Assembly (NCBI GenBank): GCA_964538375.1
Contig: CAZIFQ010000001.1
Location: 62,001 to 126,000, forward strand
Direction: 5' to 3'
DNA: 64,000 bases
Origin: JAUUZQ01 sp964538375
Lineage (GTDB): Bacteria > Bacteroidota > Bacteroidia > Bacteroidales > GCA-2748055
Each line of letters begins with the position of its first letter. Position 1 is the stretch's first letter. A program made the position numbers and the translations under genes. Positions 55,229-64,000 of this stretch are shown here, piece after piece. The notes under the pieces are model-generated. The model searched no databases. It worked only from the letters and a program-made list of their open reading frames with translations, and had not been told where the DNA came from.

Positions 55229-55411
55229 AGGAACATTGACAATGAATCCAATATTATTTATCAGTCAGGTACCAGGCGTTTCACAGTTGGTTATAAGCAT
55301 TATTGGGTATGGGGATCCATGTTCAACAGGGACAGACATTATGATGAAGCAACAGAACTTTCCAGAAAAATTGTTTTAGACGAAATAGCTGAAGTACTGG
55401 AAAAACTGTAG
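55229..55411 (+). pseudogene. Open reading frame remnant in frame after carB
   Basis: Directly after the carB stop codon the same frame stays open for 60 residues to TAG at 55409, reading IIYQSGTRRFTVGYKHYWVW, GSMFNRDRHYDEATELSRKI and VLDEIAEVLEKL. The codon use and amphipathic helix at the end look coding, but there is no good start; an ATG occurs only at residue 31. It may be the C-terminal remnant of a gene lost between carB and the fibre gene. The rest of the 309-base gap up to 55537 is AT-rich with no other signal. Family not recognised. Confidence 0.4.
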
Positions 55412-55537
55412 GATTCTATCAGAATACCTGCTTCTTCATTAAACAATCTATTAGCCCTGCCCTATATAATGTGTTGACTTACTTGATAATAAACAGATTC
55501 TGTTGTAACTTACAATACAACCAATTTGTTACTTGTC

Positions 55538-55891
55538 ATGAAAAGAATAAACTTACTTCGCAGAATTGCCGGGATTTTTGCCCTGCTTTGTTTATCTATC
55601 ACTCTCTTCTCACAGGTCCCACAGGGATTTTCCTACCAGGCAGTTGCCAGGGATGCCGATAATAATCCACTGACAAATGTGTCGTTAACGATACATTTCA
55701 GTATCCTGGATGGTTCCGATCAGCTAATCTGGAAGGAACAACACTCCGTAATTACAAATGACATCGGCATGTTTAGCCAGGTAATTTGTAATGATGATGC
55801 TGACAAAACCGGGGGGTCTGCTTCTGTGCTGGCAGCTATTGATTGGGGTGCTTCAGCTCACCAGCTAAAAGTTGAGGTAGATGATTGGTAG
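55538..55891 (+). CDS. Fibre/adhesin N-terminal part, cut off by a frameshift
   Basis: ATG 55538 opens a frame with a signal peptide (AGIFALLCLSITLFSQ) and the common Bacteroidota fibre start VPQGFSYQAVARDADNNPL, then a beta domain (SLTIHFSILDGSDQLIWKEQ). It ends at TAG 55889-55891 in KVEVDDW. One base later in another frame the text continues VDDGSTMIDMGKSPLMTVPY: removing one T at 55885/55886 (GATGATTGGTAGC to GATGATGGTAGC) joins the two into one protein of about 1166 residues. So this fragment and the next are one gene broken by a +1 insertion, real or a sequencing error. Alone it would be a secreted 117-residue protein without the shaft or C-terminal chaperone. Confidence 0.8.
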   Translation: MKRINLLRRIAGIFALLCLSITLFSQVPQGFSYQAVARDADNNPLTNVSLTIHFSILDGSDQLIWKEQHSVITNDIGMFSQVICNDDADKTGGSASVLAAIDWGASAHQLKVEVDDW

Positions 55892-58800
55892 CACCATGAT
55901 AGACATGGGAAAAAGTCCCTTAATGACAGTCCCTTATGCATTGTTTGCCATCAATGGGGGTGGCAATGATGATGATGCAGATCCTGAGAATGAGATCCAG
56001 GATTTATTTTTAGATGGTACTACCCTTAGTATTACAAATAACGGCAGTGCTACTTACATTGATCTGTCTCCCTTCCAGGGAACGAATACTGATGAACAAA
56101 CACTTGCATTAATTGGTACTGAGCTTTCCATTGCCAATGGAAACATGGTAGACCTTTCTTTTCTCCCTGATGAAGTTGATGATGCGGATGCGGACCCAAC
56201 TAATGAAATCCAGGACCTGCAACTTACCGGCGATGAGCTTTCAATAACAAATAATATCACAGCCACACCCATTGACCTGGGTGCGTATAACGAGAGTTCC
56301 GTTGGATGGTCGCGAGATGGAGACAATGTAGTATATGTAAATGGAAATGTAGGTGTGGGAACTATTACTCCTGAAGGACGATTAAGCGTACAAGGAGTAT
56401 CCGAGACAGCAGAAGAGCCACTGTTTATGGTAAAACGAAAAGATGGCTACCCGGTATTCGCCGTATTTGAGGATGGAGTATATGCATACACTGATACCGT
56501 TGACACCGGTAAAGGAATTAAGGGCGGATTTGCAGTGGGTGGTTATAAGCAACTTGATAAGGGAATAGGGACTGAATACATGAGAGTAACGGCAGACAGT
56601 ATCCGCTTTTATATCGATCAGGATACTTCAGGAGGGAAAAGCATAAAGGGCGGTTTTGCTGTTGGTGGATTCAAACAACTGGATAAAGGCGGAATTCCAG
56701 GTGATGAATTTCTACGTATTTCCCCGGATAGTGTAAGAATCTATATTGATGATGACCCCGATGCCAAAGGGCTGAAAGGTGGCTTTGCTGTGGGTGGCTA
56801 TAAGCAATTATACAAAGGAAATGCAGAATATTTCAATATTTCAGGGCAGAATTCCGCAGAAGTAATTGCAGGTGAAAACAGGGTGGTTTGGTATCCTCAA
56901 AGAAATGCCTTTCTAAGTGGAAAAGTGCTTGTAAATTCTGGAAATGATGTTGGAGAAAACAGTATGGCTTCAGGATACGAATCACAGGCTAAAGGAGACT
57001 ACTCTCAAGCATTCGGATACAGAAGCATTACAACAGGCCCCTTTTCAATGGCCATTGGAGAAACAGCAGTTGCTGACACCAGTTCTTTTGCTTTTGGAAA
57101 AAATGCACTTGCTACAGGGAACGAATCCTATGCCTTTGGTTCTGGTGCAGAGGCAACTGGCTTAAGAAGTTTCTCCTTAGGATCAGTAGGTCTTGACTCC
57201 ATGGGAATTCCAGTAGAGGAAAGCCCAACAAGAGCATCCGGCACTTATTCAATAGCCATGGGGCTTGGCGCCCTGGCAGAAAAAAAGGGGAGTATGAGTT
57301 TTGGAGTCTCTTCAGAAGCCACAGAGCAATATGCCTTATCCATGGGTTATGGAAGTAAAGCATTTGGGATAAACTCATTAGCCATAGGGTCCAGAGCCAA
57401 TTATTCAGAATCTGTAAATTACCCCGCTCCATTCATATATCAACATTACGGATCAAACATTGCCTGGGAACCATTTGCTATTGCCATTGGTTCAGGAAAC
57501 CAGTCAAAAGCAGGAGGACTGTCAATAGGACTAAGCAACTATGCAAATGGTTGGGGTTCTGTTTCTATGGGCATGAGAAACACCTCGACTGGTGAAAAAT
57601 CTCTTGCTGCGGGTTATCGTTCAGAAGCTACTGGAAAATACGCTGTAGCAATTGGCAATTACGTAAGCGCACAAGCATTCAACAGTACGGCTATTGGAAG
57701 TTTTAATGCAATATCGGGAAGTACAAGTTCATGGGTAGCTACAGATCCGCTTTTTGTAGTTGGAAACGGGGAAAACAAAGGTGCATCAACAGTTAGAAGC
57801 AATGCTTTTATGGTTACCAAAAATGGCAATGCATTTGTTTATGGTATATTATATGGATCCAAACAAATAAAGGCATACGGTGCTCTGCTTTCCGACTCTT
57901 TGGTTCTTGGGTCGTATAAAAGTATGATGGTAAATACAAGGCCTGTGATTACTATGAAAGAATACAAAAACTTTCCAATACCATCATATACAAAAGAATA
58001 TTCAATCAAAGTATCCGGACAAAAATTTATCATAGCAGACGAAAGCGTGAGTATTTTAAATATTAGTCCGGGCAACCTTGATGTTGTTGGTAATATTCAA
58101 TTCGATAATTACCTGGTTGGAGCATTTGGTACCATTGCATCAAGTCGTGATGAATGGTTAAGACTAAATGATGGGAACTCACACACTTCAGGTGTATATA
58201 TCTCAAGTCTTCTCCGGGCTGATGGTGGGATCAGAGTGGGTGATGATGAAGGCTTTTACTGGGGTGGAGAAGATGTTGTTCGCTCTGATGATCATTTACA
58301 TATTAGTGGCCGGGCACTTTGTCTAGGTGGAGTACATGTAGGTGGAACATCTGATCCGGGAATTGATAACCTGGTAGTGGATGGTGATGTAACAATTTCA
58401 GGAGGTGATAGCAAGTTATGGCATGGAACCACGGCCCTGCATTTCAGGCAGGATGAAACCGCATCCTTCATCTCCAACAAAGCAAATTTTGTTGGGAATG
58501 GATCTTCTGCAAATGGAGCTATAACGATTAATGGGCAAGGAGGTGTTATTCTTTCTTATGGAACGGTAAACTCGGCAGGAACTCCCGGTGTGATATTAAA
58601 TACCAGTGGGAATGTTGGAATCGGCACCACCTCCTCAGGATATTACAAGTTATATGTGTCTGGAGTGGCATATGCCACGGGATCATTTATCAGTTCTGAC
58701 AGAAAATTCAAGGAAAACATAGAAGATGTAAAAAAATCTCTAAGCATATTAGACAATGTCAGGGGCGTAAGTTATACTTGGAAGCGCAATGAATATCCTG

Positions 58801-59039
58801 ACAGAGGATTTGGAGAAGGAAGACACTATGGAGTAATTGCCCAGGAATTGGAAGAAGTTTTACCTACCCTTGTAATGACTGATGAAAAGGGAGATCTTTC
58901 TGTTTCATATACAGAGTTTATCCCAATCATTATTGAAGCAGTGAAAGAGCAACAAGAGATCATTGAAGAAAAAGACCAGAGAATTGATGAACTGGAAGCA
59001 AGAATTGAGAAAATGGAGGCTTTCTTAAATTTAGATTAA
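55881..59039 (+). CDS. Long fibre/adhesin with YadA-like head repeats and Peptidase_S74 C-terminus
   Basis: The main part of the split gene, 1052 residues from the ATG at 55881 (the true protein starts at 55538). Two copies of EIQDL-x-L-x-G-x-x-LSI precede three copies of a 42-residue unit with KGGFAVGGYKQL. Then come about 250 residues of trimeric-autotransporter-type head repeats (YSQAFGYRSITTGPFSMAIG, SFAFGKNALATGNESYAFG), a strand-rich shaft and a Peptidase_S74 domain (about 938-1052) with SSDRKFKENIED, HYGVIAQELEEVLPTLV and VSYTEFIPIIIEAVKEQQE. S74 domains trimerise fibres and then cut themselves off, here probably at Ser-Asp of SSD. No anchor or sorting tail is seen. Its stop overlaps the convergent atpG stop. 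Confidence 0.88.
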   Translation: MIGSTMIDMGKSPLMTVPYALFAINGGGNDDDADPENEIQDLFLDGTTLSITNNGSATYIDLSPFQGTNTDEQTLALIGTELSIANGNMVDLSFLPDEVDDADADPTNEIQDLQLTGDELSITNNITATPIDLGAYNESSVGWSRDGDNVVYVNGNVGVGTITPEGRLSVQGVSETAEEPLFMVKRKDGYPVFAVFEDGVYAYTDTVDTGKGIKGGFAVGGYKQLDKGIGTEYMRVTADSIRFYIDQDTSGGKSIKGGFAVGGFKQLDKGGIPGDEFLRISPDSVRIYIDDDPDAKGLKGGFAVGGYKQLYKGNAEYFNISGQNSAEVIAGENRVVWYPQRNAFLSGKVLVNSGNDVGENSMASGYESQAKGDYSQAFGYRSITTGPFSMAIGETAVADTSSFAFGKNALATGNESYAFGSGAEATGLRSFSLGSVGLDSMGIPVEESPTRASGTYSIAMGLGALAEKKGSMSFGVSSEATEQYALSMGYGSKAFGINSLAIGSRANYSESVNYPAPFIYQHYGSNIAWEPFAIAIGSGNQSKAGGLSIGLSNYANGWGSVSMGMRNTSTGEKSLAAGYRSEATGKYAVAIGNYVSAQAFNSTAIGSFNAISGSTSSWVATDPLFVVGNGENKGASTVRSNAFMVTKNGNAFVYGILYGSKQIKAYGALLSDSLVLGSYKSMMVNTRPVITMKEYKNFPIPSYTKEYSIKVSGQKFIIADESVSILNISPGNLDVVGNIQFDNYLVGAFGTIASSRDEWLRLNDGNSHTSGVYISSLLRADGGIRVGDDEGFYWGGEDVVRSDDHLHISGRALCLGGVHVGGTSDPGIDNLVVDGDVTISGGDSKLWHGTTALHFRQDETASFISNKANFVGNGSSANGAITINGQGGVILSYGTVNSAGTPGVILNTSGNVGIGTTSSGYYKLYVSGVAYATGSFISSDRKFKENIEDVKKSLSILDNVRGVSYTWKRNEYPDRGFGEGRHYGVIAQELEEVLPTLVMTDEKGDLSVSYTEFIPIIIEAVKEQQEIIEEKDQRIDELEARIEKMEAFLNLD

Positions 59040-59926
59040 CCTCGCAGTGCTTCTGCACCGCCAACAATCTCAATGATTTCATTGGTAATAGTGGCCTGGC
59101 GTGCTTTGTTGTACTCCAGGGCAAGTTCCTTCATCATCTCTGTAGCATTATCTGTGGCTTTATGCATAGCAGTCATTCGTGCCCCATGTTCAGCAGCGTG
59201 AGAATCTAGAAGTGCTTTATGAAATTCCAATTTTAAAGACCTTGGGATCAGTTCTTTAACGATATATTCTTTGCTTGGTTCGAAGATATAATCCACATTA
59301 TGTGCTGTGATTTGCTCCTCTTCATCCATGTTGTCCATTTTGATCGGCAGAAACTGCTCATTCGTTAATATCTGGGTTCCGGCATTCTTAAATTGATTAT
59401 AGACTATATCCACATGATCATATTCCTCTTCCATGTATAGCTTCATAACCATTTCAGAAATGATCATACTTTTTTCGAAGGTAAGCTCATCGAAGATATC
59501 ACTGCCATTAAATATAACATTGTACCCATTCCTGGTCAGAAAATCAAAGCCCTTTTTCCCTAGAGCAATGAAATGCACCTTACCTGCCATCATCTGATCT
59601 GAATAGGTTTCAAGTGCTGAATGTATCGATGCCTTTATAGCGTTGCTGTTAAAGGCACCACACAAACCACGGTTCGAAGTAATTAAAACCAGCAAAACAC
59701 TCTGTTCGTCACATGCACGTGCATATACATTTTCATCATCATCTTGCATACTTCCACTGATACTACCAAGAATCTCCTGCAGCTTCTCTGCATAAGGCCG
59801 CAACTGCACAATGGCATTCTGCGCTTTTTTCAACTTAGCAGCAGAGACCATTTTCATAGCACTGGTAATCTGCCTTGTTGAAGCAACTGATTCTCTTCTT
59901 GTCCGTATCTCTTTTAAATTGGCCAT
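59036..59926 (-). CDS. atpG: F1 ATP synthase subunit gamma
   Basis: Gamma is the central rotor shaft in the F1 head. MANLKEIRTRRESVASTRQI is the usual start, followed by TSAMKMVSAAKLKKAQ, and the C-terminal helix includes HGARMTAMHKATDNATEMMK and YNKARQATITNEIIEIVGGA. These two coiled helices are the most conserved parts. I start at ATG 59926, giving 296 residues; an ATG at 59950 adds eight atypical residues. It is the last gene of the atpBEFHAG run, 36 bases after atpA's end, and its stop overlaps the fibre gene stop within TTAA. Confidence 0.97.
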   Translation of the reverse strand: MANLKEIRTRRESVASTRQITSAMKMVSAAKLKKAQNAIVQLRPYAEKLQEILGSISGSMQDDDENVYARACDEQSVLLVLITSNRGLCGAFNSNAIKASIHSALETYSDQMMAGKVHFIALGKKGFDFLTRNGYNVIFNGSDIFDELTFEKSMIISEMVMKLYMEEEYDHVDIVYNQFKNAGTQILTNEQFLPIKMDNMDEEEQITAHNVDYIFEPSKEYIVKELIPRSLKLEFHKALLDSHAAEHGARMTAMHKATDNATEMMKELALEYNKARQATITNEIIEIVGGAEALRG

Positions 59927-59962
59927 AACATATTGCTGGGCGCACCCCAAGGGGCGTCGTTA

Positions 59963-61543
59963 CTATGATTTAAGTTTATCTACTATGTCTTTTGCTACAG
60001 ATTCCAGCACAGAGGTAATTTCTTCACTTAGCTTTCCATCAGCTAATTGCTGCAATACATCTTTGTGTTTAAATTCAAGAAACTCAATATATTCTGTCTC
60101 AAACTGCTTCACCTGCGTCAGATCAATATCTGACAACAACCCTTTGGTTCCGCAATAAATAATCGCAATTTGCTTTTCTACAGCAACGGGAGAATACTGT
60201 CCTTGTTTCAAAATCTCCACATTCTTCTTTCCCTTATCAAGCACTGCTTTGGTAGCTGCGTCAAGGTCAGATCCAAATTTTGCAAAAGCTTCCAGTTCGC
60301 GGAATTGCGCCTGATCAAGTTTCAGGGTTCCTGCTATTTTCTTCATTGACTTGATCTGCGCATTACCACCCACCCTTGATACAGAAATACCCACGTTAAT
60401 TGCAGGACGAATACCTGCATTAAAAAGATTGTTTTCAAGGAATATTTGTCCATCTGTAATAGAAATTACATTGGTTGGAATATAGGCAGAGACGTCTCCT
60501 GCTTGTGTCTCAATTATTGGCAGAGCAGTCAAAGATCCTCCTCCTTTTACAAGAGGTTTTAACACATCGGGAAGATCATTCATGGTAGCAGCAATTTCAT
60601 CAGACTCGATAATTTTTGCAGCACGCTCCAACAATCTTGAGTGAAGATAGAATACATCACCTGGATATGCTTCACGTCCCGGTGGACGTCTCAGCAAGAG
60701 TGATACTTCCCTATAAGAAACAGCCTGTTTTGAAAGGTCATCATAAATGATGAGTGCCGAACGTCCTGTATCACGGAAAAATTCTCCGATGGTACATCCT
60801 GCGAAGGGTGCATAAAACTGCAGTGCTGCTGGGTCCGACGCAGTTGCTGAAACGATAACTGTATATTCTAGCGCACCATGTGCTTCAAGTGATTTCTGTA
60901 CATTGGCAACAGTGCTTCCTTTTTGTCCGATAGCAACATAAATACAATATACTGGTTCTCCCTTTTCAAAAAATTCTTTTTGGTTGATGATAGTATCGAC
61001 AGCAATTGCTGTTTTTCCTGTTTGCCTGTCACCAATTATCAATTCCCTCTGACCTCTTCCTATTGGGATCATAGCATCAACCGCTTTCAATCCTGTTTGC
61101 AGTGGCTCTTTTACCGGCTGGCGATAGATTACTCCCGGAGCTTTTCTTTCGAGAGGCAGCTCATATAACTCACCTGGTATTGGGCCTTTTCCATCAATGG
61201 GTTCACCCAGTGTATTAATTACTCTTCCCAATAAACCTTCCCCCACCTTTATTGAGGCAATTCGTTTTGTTCTCTTTACAATATCACCCTCTTTAATCAG
61301 TTCTGATGAGCCAAGAAGTACCGCCCCCACATTGTCCTCTTCCAGGTTTAGGACAATTCCCATTACCCCGCTATCGAATTCAATTAGTTCATTGGCCTGT
61401 ACACTGTTCAAGCCATAAATTCTGGCAATACCATCACCAATCTGCAATACAGTTCCAACTTCTTCAAGTTCAACATCACTTTTGAATCCTTCTAATTGCT
61501 TCCTGAGAATTTCAGATACTTCTGAAGGTTTAATCTGAGACAT
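59963..61543 (-). CDS. atpA: F1 ATP synthase subunit alpha
   Basis: Alpha is the non-catalytic nucleotide-binding subunit of F1. The P-loop is [15 protein letters not shown] (near residue 170), with [20 protein letters not shown] and a later signature [19 protein letters not shown], the alpha/beta family pattern. Length of 526 residues is normal; the N-terminus starts [19 protein letters not shown]. It sits between atpH and atpG in the canonical order, 20 bases after atpH's end. Confidence 0.98.
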   Translation of the reverse strand: MSQIKPSEVSEILRKQLEGFKSDVELEEVGTVLQIGDGIARIYGLNSVQANELIEFDSGVMGIVLNLEEDNVGAVLLGSSELIKEGDIVKRTKRIASIKVGEGLLGRVINTLGEPIDGKGPIPGELYELPLERKAPGVIYRQPVKEPLQTGLKAVDAMIPIGRGQRELIIGDRQTGKTAIAVDTIINQKEFFEKGEPVYCIYVAIGQKGSTVANVQKSLEAHGALEYTVIVSATASDPAALQFYAPFAGCTIGEFFRDTGRSALIIYDDLSKQAVSYREVSLLLRRPPGREAYPGDVFYLHSRLLERAAKIIESDEIAATMNDLPDVLKPLVKGGGSLTALPIIETQAGDVSAYIPTNVISITDGQIFLENNLFNAGIRPAINVGISVSRVGGNAQIKSMKKIAGTLKLDQAQFRELEAFAKFGSDLDAATKAVLDKGKKNVEILKQGQYSPVAVEKQIAIIYCGTKGLLSDIDLTQVKQFETEYIEFLEFKHKDVLQQLADGKLSEEITSVLESVAKDIVDKLKS

Positions 61544-61563
61544 ATTCTATCTTTTTACACTGT

Positions 61564-62097
61564 TTAATTCAATAATTGCTTCTTGATTGTTTTCAGCTTG
61601 TTTGCAACACTTGCATCGTATTGCTGATCTTCAACCCTGATTACAAAGCCCCCAATGAGTTCTTTTTTCTCTTCAATGGAAAGATCTACACGGGCTTTAA
61701 ATGAATCTCCCAATAATTTTTCAATTTTGATACGTGCCTTGTCATCCATTGCTACTGCGCTCAACAATACAGCAGATTTGATTCCATTGTGCTTTTTATA
61801 CAGGGCTTCAAAGTTCCTTGCAATTCCCGGGATATAAAGTTCCCTGTTATTTTTAAAAACTATATCCAACAATCCAGATGTTAGTGCATGGGTCTTGTTC
61901 TCAAGGATATCATCTAACAATTTCCTTTTATGAGAAGTCTTCATTACCGGTGATTGTAAAAAATACTGAAACTCCTCCAGCTTACAAAGCTCCTGAAGAT
62001 GCAACATATCTTTACGTGCTTCATCAAGCGACCCTTTATCGGCAGCACTTTCAAATAATGCTTTAGCGTATCTTACTGATATTTTACTATCGTTCAT
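61564..62097 (-). CDS. atpH: F1 ATP synthase subunit delta (OSCP)
   Basis: Delta links the F1 head to the b-subunit stalk. The 177-residue protein starts ISVRYAKALFESAADKGSLD and ends with the conserved tail KKELIGGFVIRVEDQQYDAS, VANKLKTIKKQLLN, both hallmark parts of OSCP/delta. Length is normal. It is eight bases after atpF on the minus strand, in canonical order, so it belongs to the same polycistronic message. Confidence 0.96.
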   Translation of the reverse strand: MNDSKISVRYAKALFESAADKGSLDEARKDMLHLQELCKLEEFQYFLQSPVMKTSHKRKLLDDILENKTHALTSGLLDIVFKNNRELYIPGIARNFEALYKKHNGIKSAVLLSAVAMDDKARIKIEKLLGDSFKARVDLSIEEKKELIGGFVIRVEDQQYDASVANKLKTIKKQLLN

Positions 62098-62105
62098 TCT
62101 TCCTG

Positions 62106-62600
62106 TTAATTCAGATCAATATCATCTACGAGCTTATTAACAAGGTCCTTCTGGGCCTTATCCTCACTTAGCTTCTCAACCAGTATTTTCTCTGCAATTT
62201 CAACAGATAGTTTAGCCATCTGTGCCTTCATTTCATTTACAGCAGACGCCTGTTCGGCCCTAATGGCCTCTTTGGCGTTCTTTATCATTTTTGATCCTTC
62301 TGCACCGGCCTTATCCTTGGCTTCTGCAATAATTTTATCCTTCACATCACGTGCATCTTTCATCAATGCATTTCTTTCTGACTTTGCCTCAGCCAGGATT
62401 ATTTCATTGTCAGCTTTTAGCTGAGCCATATCTTCCCTGGCTTTTTCTGCAGAATCCAGCGCCTTGCGAATACTTTCATTCCGTGCAGCTACAGCAGCCA
62501 GGATTGCCGGCCATGCAAACTTGCCAAGAACGAATAGAAGAATCAGGAAGAACAAGGTCGTCCAAAAGATCATTCCTATTCCGGGAGTTACAAGATCCAT
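62106..62600 (-). CDS. atpF: Fo ATP synthase subunit b
   Basis: Subunit b forms the peripheral stator stalk. An N-terminal membrane helix (PGIGMIFWTTLFFLILLFVL, about residues 6-25) is followed by a long coiled-coil tail rich in Ala, Glu and Lys (about 35-160), as expected. The 164-residue length is normal. It lies between atpE and atpH. The 72-base gap upstream, between it and atpE, holds a strong hairpin that could lower its expression relative to atpE. Confidence 0.96.
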   Translation of the reverse strand: MDLVTPGIGMIFWTTLFFLILLFVLGKFAWPAILAAVAARNESIRKALDSAEKAREDMAQLKADNEIILAEAKSERNALMKDARDVKDKIIAEAKDKAGAEGSKMIKNAKEAIRAEQASAVNEMKAQMAKLSVEIAEKILVEKLSEDKAQKDLVNKLVDDIDLN

Positions 62601-62629
62601 AATATATTGTTTTAATAGTTAATCAATTT

Positions 62630-62662
62630 AAGCGACCTGCAACCAACCGTTGCAGGTCGCTT
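62630..62662. terminator. Intraoperonic hairpin between atpE and atpF
   Basis: AAGCGACCTGCAAC, a five-base loop and GTTGCAGGTCGCTT form a perfect 14-bp stem directly after atpE on the minus strand. A U run follows only on the plus strand, so on the operon strand it may act as an attenuator or RNase-resistant end that keeps atpE mRNA in excess, as the ring needs many c copies. Confidence 0.7.
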
Positions 62663-62672
62663 TTCCTTTGTG

Positions 62673-62891
<219 letters not shown>

Positions 62892-62905
62892 TTAATTAAA
62901 AATAA

Positions 62906-64000
62906 TTATTCATGGTGATGCTCAGGCAACGCCATTCCAATAAACAAAGCTGACAAGAGTGTAAAAATATAGGCCTGTAAAAATGCTACCAGCAATTCAA
63001 TCATGTCCATAAACAGAACTAAAATTCCGGATGGCACAGCCATAAATACACTCTTAAATATAAATATCATAGAAACCAGACTCAATACGATAATATGGCC
63101 CGCCGTAATATTGGCAAAAAGACGAATCATCAAAGCGAATGGTTTAGTAATTATTCCAATTAATTCTAAAGGAATCATAATTGGATACAACCAAATGGGT
63201 ACTCCCGGGGGGTTGAAAATATGCCCCCAATATCCTTTGTTGGCACCAATGTTAGTAATAAGCATTGTACAAACAGCAAGCACCATTGTAACGGCAATAT
63301 TACCTGTAACATTTGCTCCAAATGGGAAAAACGGAATCATTCCCATTAGGTTATGTATCAGGATAAAGAAAAATACAGTTAGTAGATAGGGCGTGTATTT
63401 TTTATACTTCGTCTCCCCGATATTTGGTTTAGCAACATCTTCTTCAATAAAGACTACCACTGGTTCAAGAAATCCCTGTAAACCTTTTGGAGCGCTAACA
63501 CCAGTTTTCTTGTAAGATTTGGCAAGTGTAAGGAATACTACCAGGAGAATAATTACTGCCAATAGCATCATAAATACATTTTTTGTTATCGAGAAATCCA
63601 AAGGGACTGTTCCCGCAACAAGCTCGCCATGGGAAAATATACCATCCCCATTAATGCTTTCTACAGAACTGTTTTGATCCACATGGACAATGACTTTATC
63701 AAGTGGCTTCTCAACTTTCTCTCCCTTTTTGTTGGTTGTCACCCTTACCATTTCTACTCCATACTGGAATCCTTTATAATGATGATGATGGGCAATCTTA
63801 TTTGATATAAACGCTTTGAGTCCTGTCTCTTTACTAACAAGAATAATAAGTAAAGGAACGCTTACGTGTTTTCCTTTCTTTGTAGTAAGAATATGCCAGT
63901 CATGGCTATCGGCAGCGTGTTCCATGACGACTTCCGTGGCATTAAATTCTTCTGCTTCCTGGTGTTCATCCTTTTGTTGTTGCTCAAGAGCCGGGGAATG
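62906..64000 (-). CDS. atpB: Fo ATP synthase subunit a, N-terminal end cut by the window
   Basis: Subunit a forms the proton half-channels next to the c ring. The frame is open through 63925 to the window edge at 64000 (reading EEFNATEVVMEHAADSHDWH over the apparent ATG), so the true start lies outside. The long extracytoplasmic N-terminus with a His-rich section (IAHHHHYKGFQYG) is usual in Bacteroidota. The essential Arg is in PFALMIRLFANITAGHIIVL, and five membrane segments follow from about residue 120. The last residues, ALPEHHHE, end the gene 26 bases before atpE. Only about 365 residues are visible. Confidence 0.95.
   Translation of the reverse strand, partial: HSPALEQQQKDEHQEAEEFNATEVVMEHAADSHDWHILTTKKGKHVSVPLLIILVSKETGLKAFISNKIAHHHHYKGFQYGVEMVRVTTNKKGEKVEKPLDKVIVHVDQNSSVESINGDGIFSHGELVAGTVPLDFSITKNVFMMLLAVIILLVVFLTLAKSYKKTGVSAPKGLQGFLEPVVVFIEEDVAKPNIGETKYKKYTPYLLTVFFFILIHNLMGMIPFFPFGANVTGNIAVTMVLAVCTMLITNIGANKGYWGHIFNPPGVPIWLYPIMIPLELIGIITKPFALMIRLFANITAGHIIVLSLVSMIFIFKSVFMAVPSGILVLFMDMIELLVAFLQAYIFTLLSALFIGMALPEHHHE

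Noticed and set aside
55191..55379. A 62-codon frame that overlaps the end of carB
   Set aside because: It begins inside carB in another frame and lacks coding character; the carB-frame extension is the better candidate.
56500..56830. DNA-level repeats that could be a mobile element in the fibre gene
   Set aside because: The three ~125-base units encode the same protein motif in frame and are internal repeats of the fibre, not transposable DNA.

Overview
The window is a chromosomal segment of a Bacteroidota bacterium, probably a Bacteroidales/Marinilabiliales-like or related marine lineage; I cannot place it more finely by eye. Support comes from the many exported proteins whose signal peptides end in A-Q, lipoproteins with a bare S-C lipobox, few Shine-Dalgarno sequences, an F1 epsilon subunit lacking its C-terminal domain, families typical of the phylum (DUF2723, YfiR-type sensor fused to PP2C, DUF4369/TlpA), and two possible TAnnTTTG-type -7 elements. 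Most of the DNA has moderate GC. The stretch from about 18.1 to 21.05 kb is clearly more AT-rich.

Layout. 1-5 kb: end of a TolC-type efflux channel, its membrane-fusion adaptor, tsaB (tRNA t6A synthesis), efp (elongation factor P) and a GAF-PP2C phosphatase. 5-9.3 kb (minus strand): O-antigen ligase/polymerase and Wzz-type chain-length protein behind tyrS, then a CvpA-like protein. 9.5-14 kb: an unknown 221-residue protein, a 45-residue exported mini-protein, a HAD hydrolase and a large exported M14 peptidase. 14-16.4 kb: a phospholipid cluster (PlsC-like acyltransferase, diacylglycerol-kinase-like enzyme, HAD-IB phosphatase). 16.4-21.1 kb: a lipoprotein, an SDR, then an AT-rich island (DUF2142 membrane protein, broken replication-protein-like gene, orphan beta-rich ORF) ending at tRNA-Arg(CCT). 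21.3-28.9 kb: arfB, a giant AsmA-like protein, an exported PHP-domain protein, twin Cys-rich lipoproteins and a YfiR/coiled-coil/PP2C sensor. 29-35.8 kb: membrane-anchored reductive-dehalogenase-like Fe-S protein, SLC13/RCK transporter, gamma-glutamyltransferase, a GH16-like protein without catalytic Glu residues, and an outer-membrane barrel.

35.9-40.3 kb: atpD-atpC followed without a gap by a degenerate alpha/beta hydrolase and a GT9 glycosyltransferase, then a TonB-like protein facing them. 40.3-44.9 kb: an intergenic repeat family flanking a lipoprotein, an HExxH/beta-propeller/barrel protein and a SUI1/YciH-type factor. 44.9-49 kb: a DUF2723 membrane enzyme and a polyprenyl diphosphate synthase. 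49-55.4 kb: a TlpA-like thioredoxin, then carA and carB with 339 bases between them. 55.5-59 kb: a long fibre/adhesin gene with YadA-like head repeats and a C-terminal Peptidase_S74 chaperone, split in two by a one-base frameshift. 59-64 kb (minus strand): atpB-E-F-H-A-G, with atpB running off the window edge.

The two halves of the F1Fo ATP synthase gene set (atpDC and atpBEFHAG) are on opposite strands, about 21 kb apart, and together make one complex. The surface-polysaccharide, lipoprotein and exported-hydrolase genes describe an elaborate Gram-negative envelope. I found no CRISPR array, no intact insertion sequence, no complete prophage and no recognisable anti-phage island. The most unusual items are the frameshifted S74 fibre, the tRNA-Arg island with a decayed replication-like gene, three proteins with enzyme folds but altered or atypical active sites or anchors, a ~112-base intergenic repeat, and an unknown protein with a distant, speculative gasdermin-like sequence pattern.
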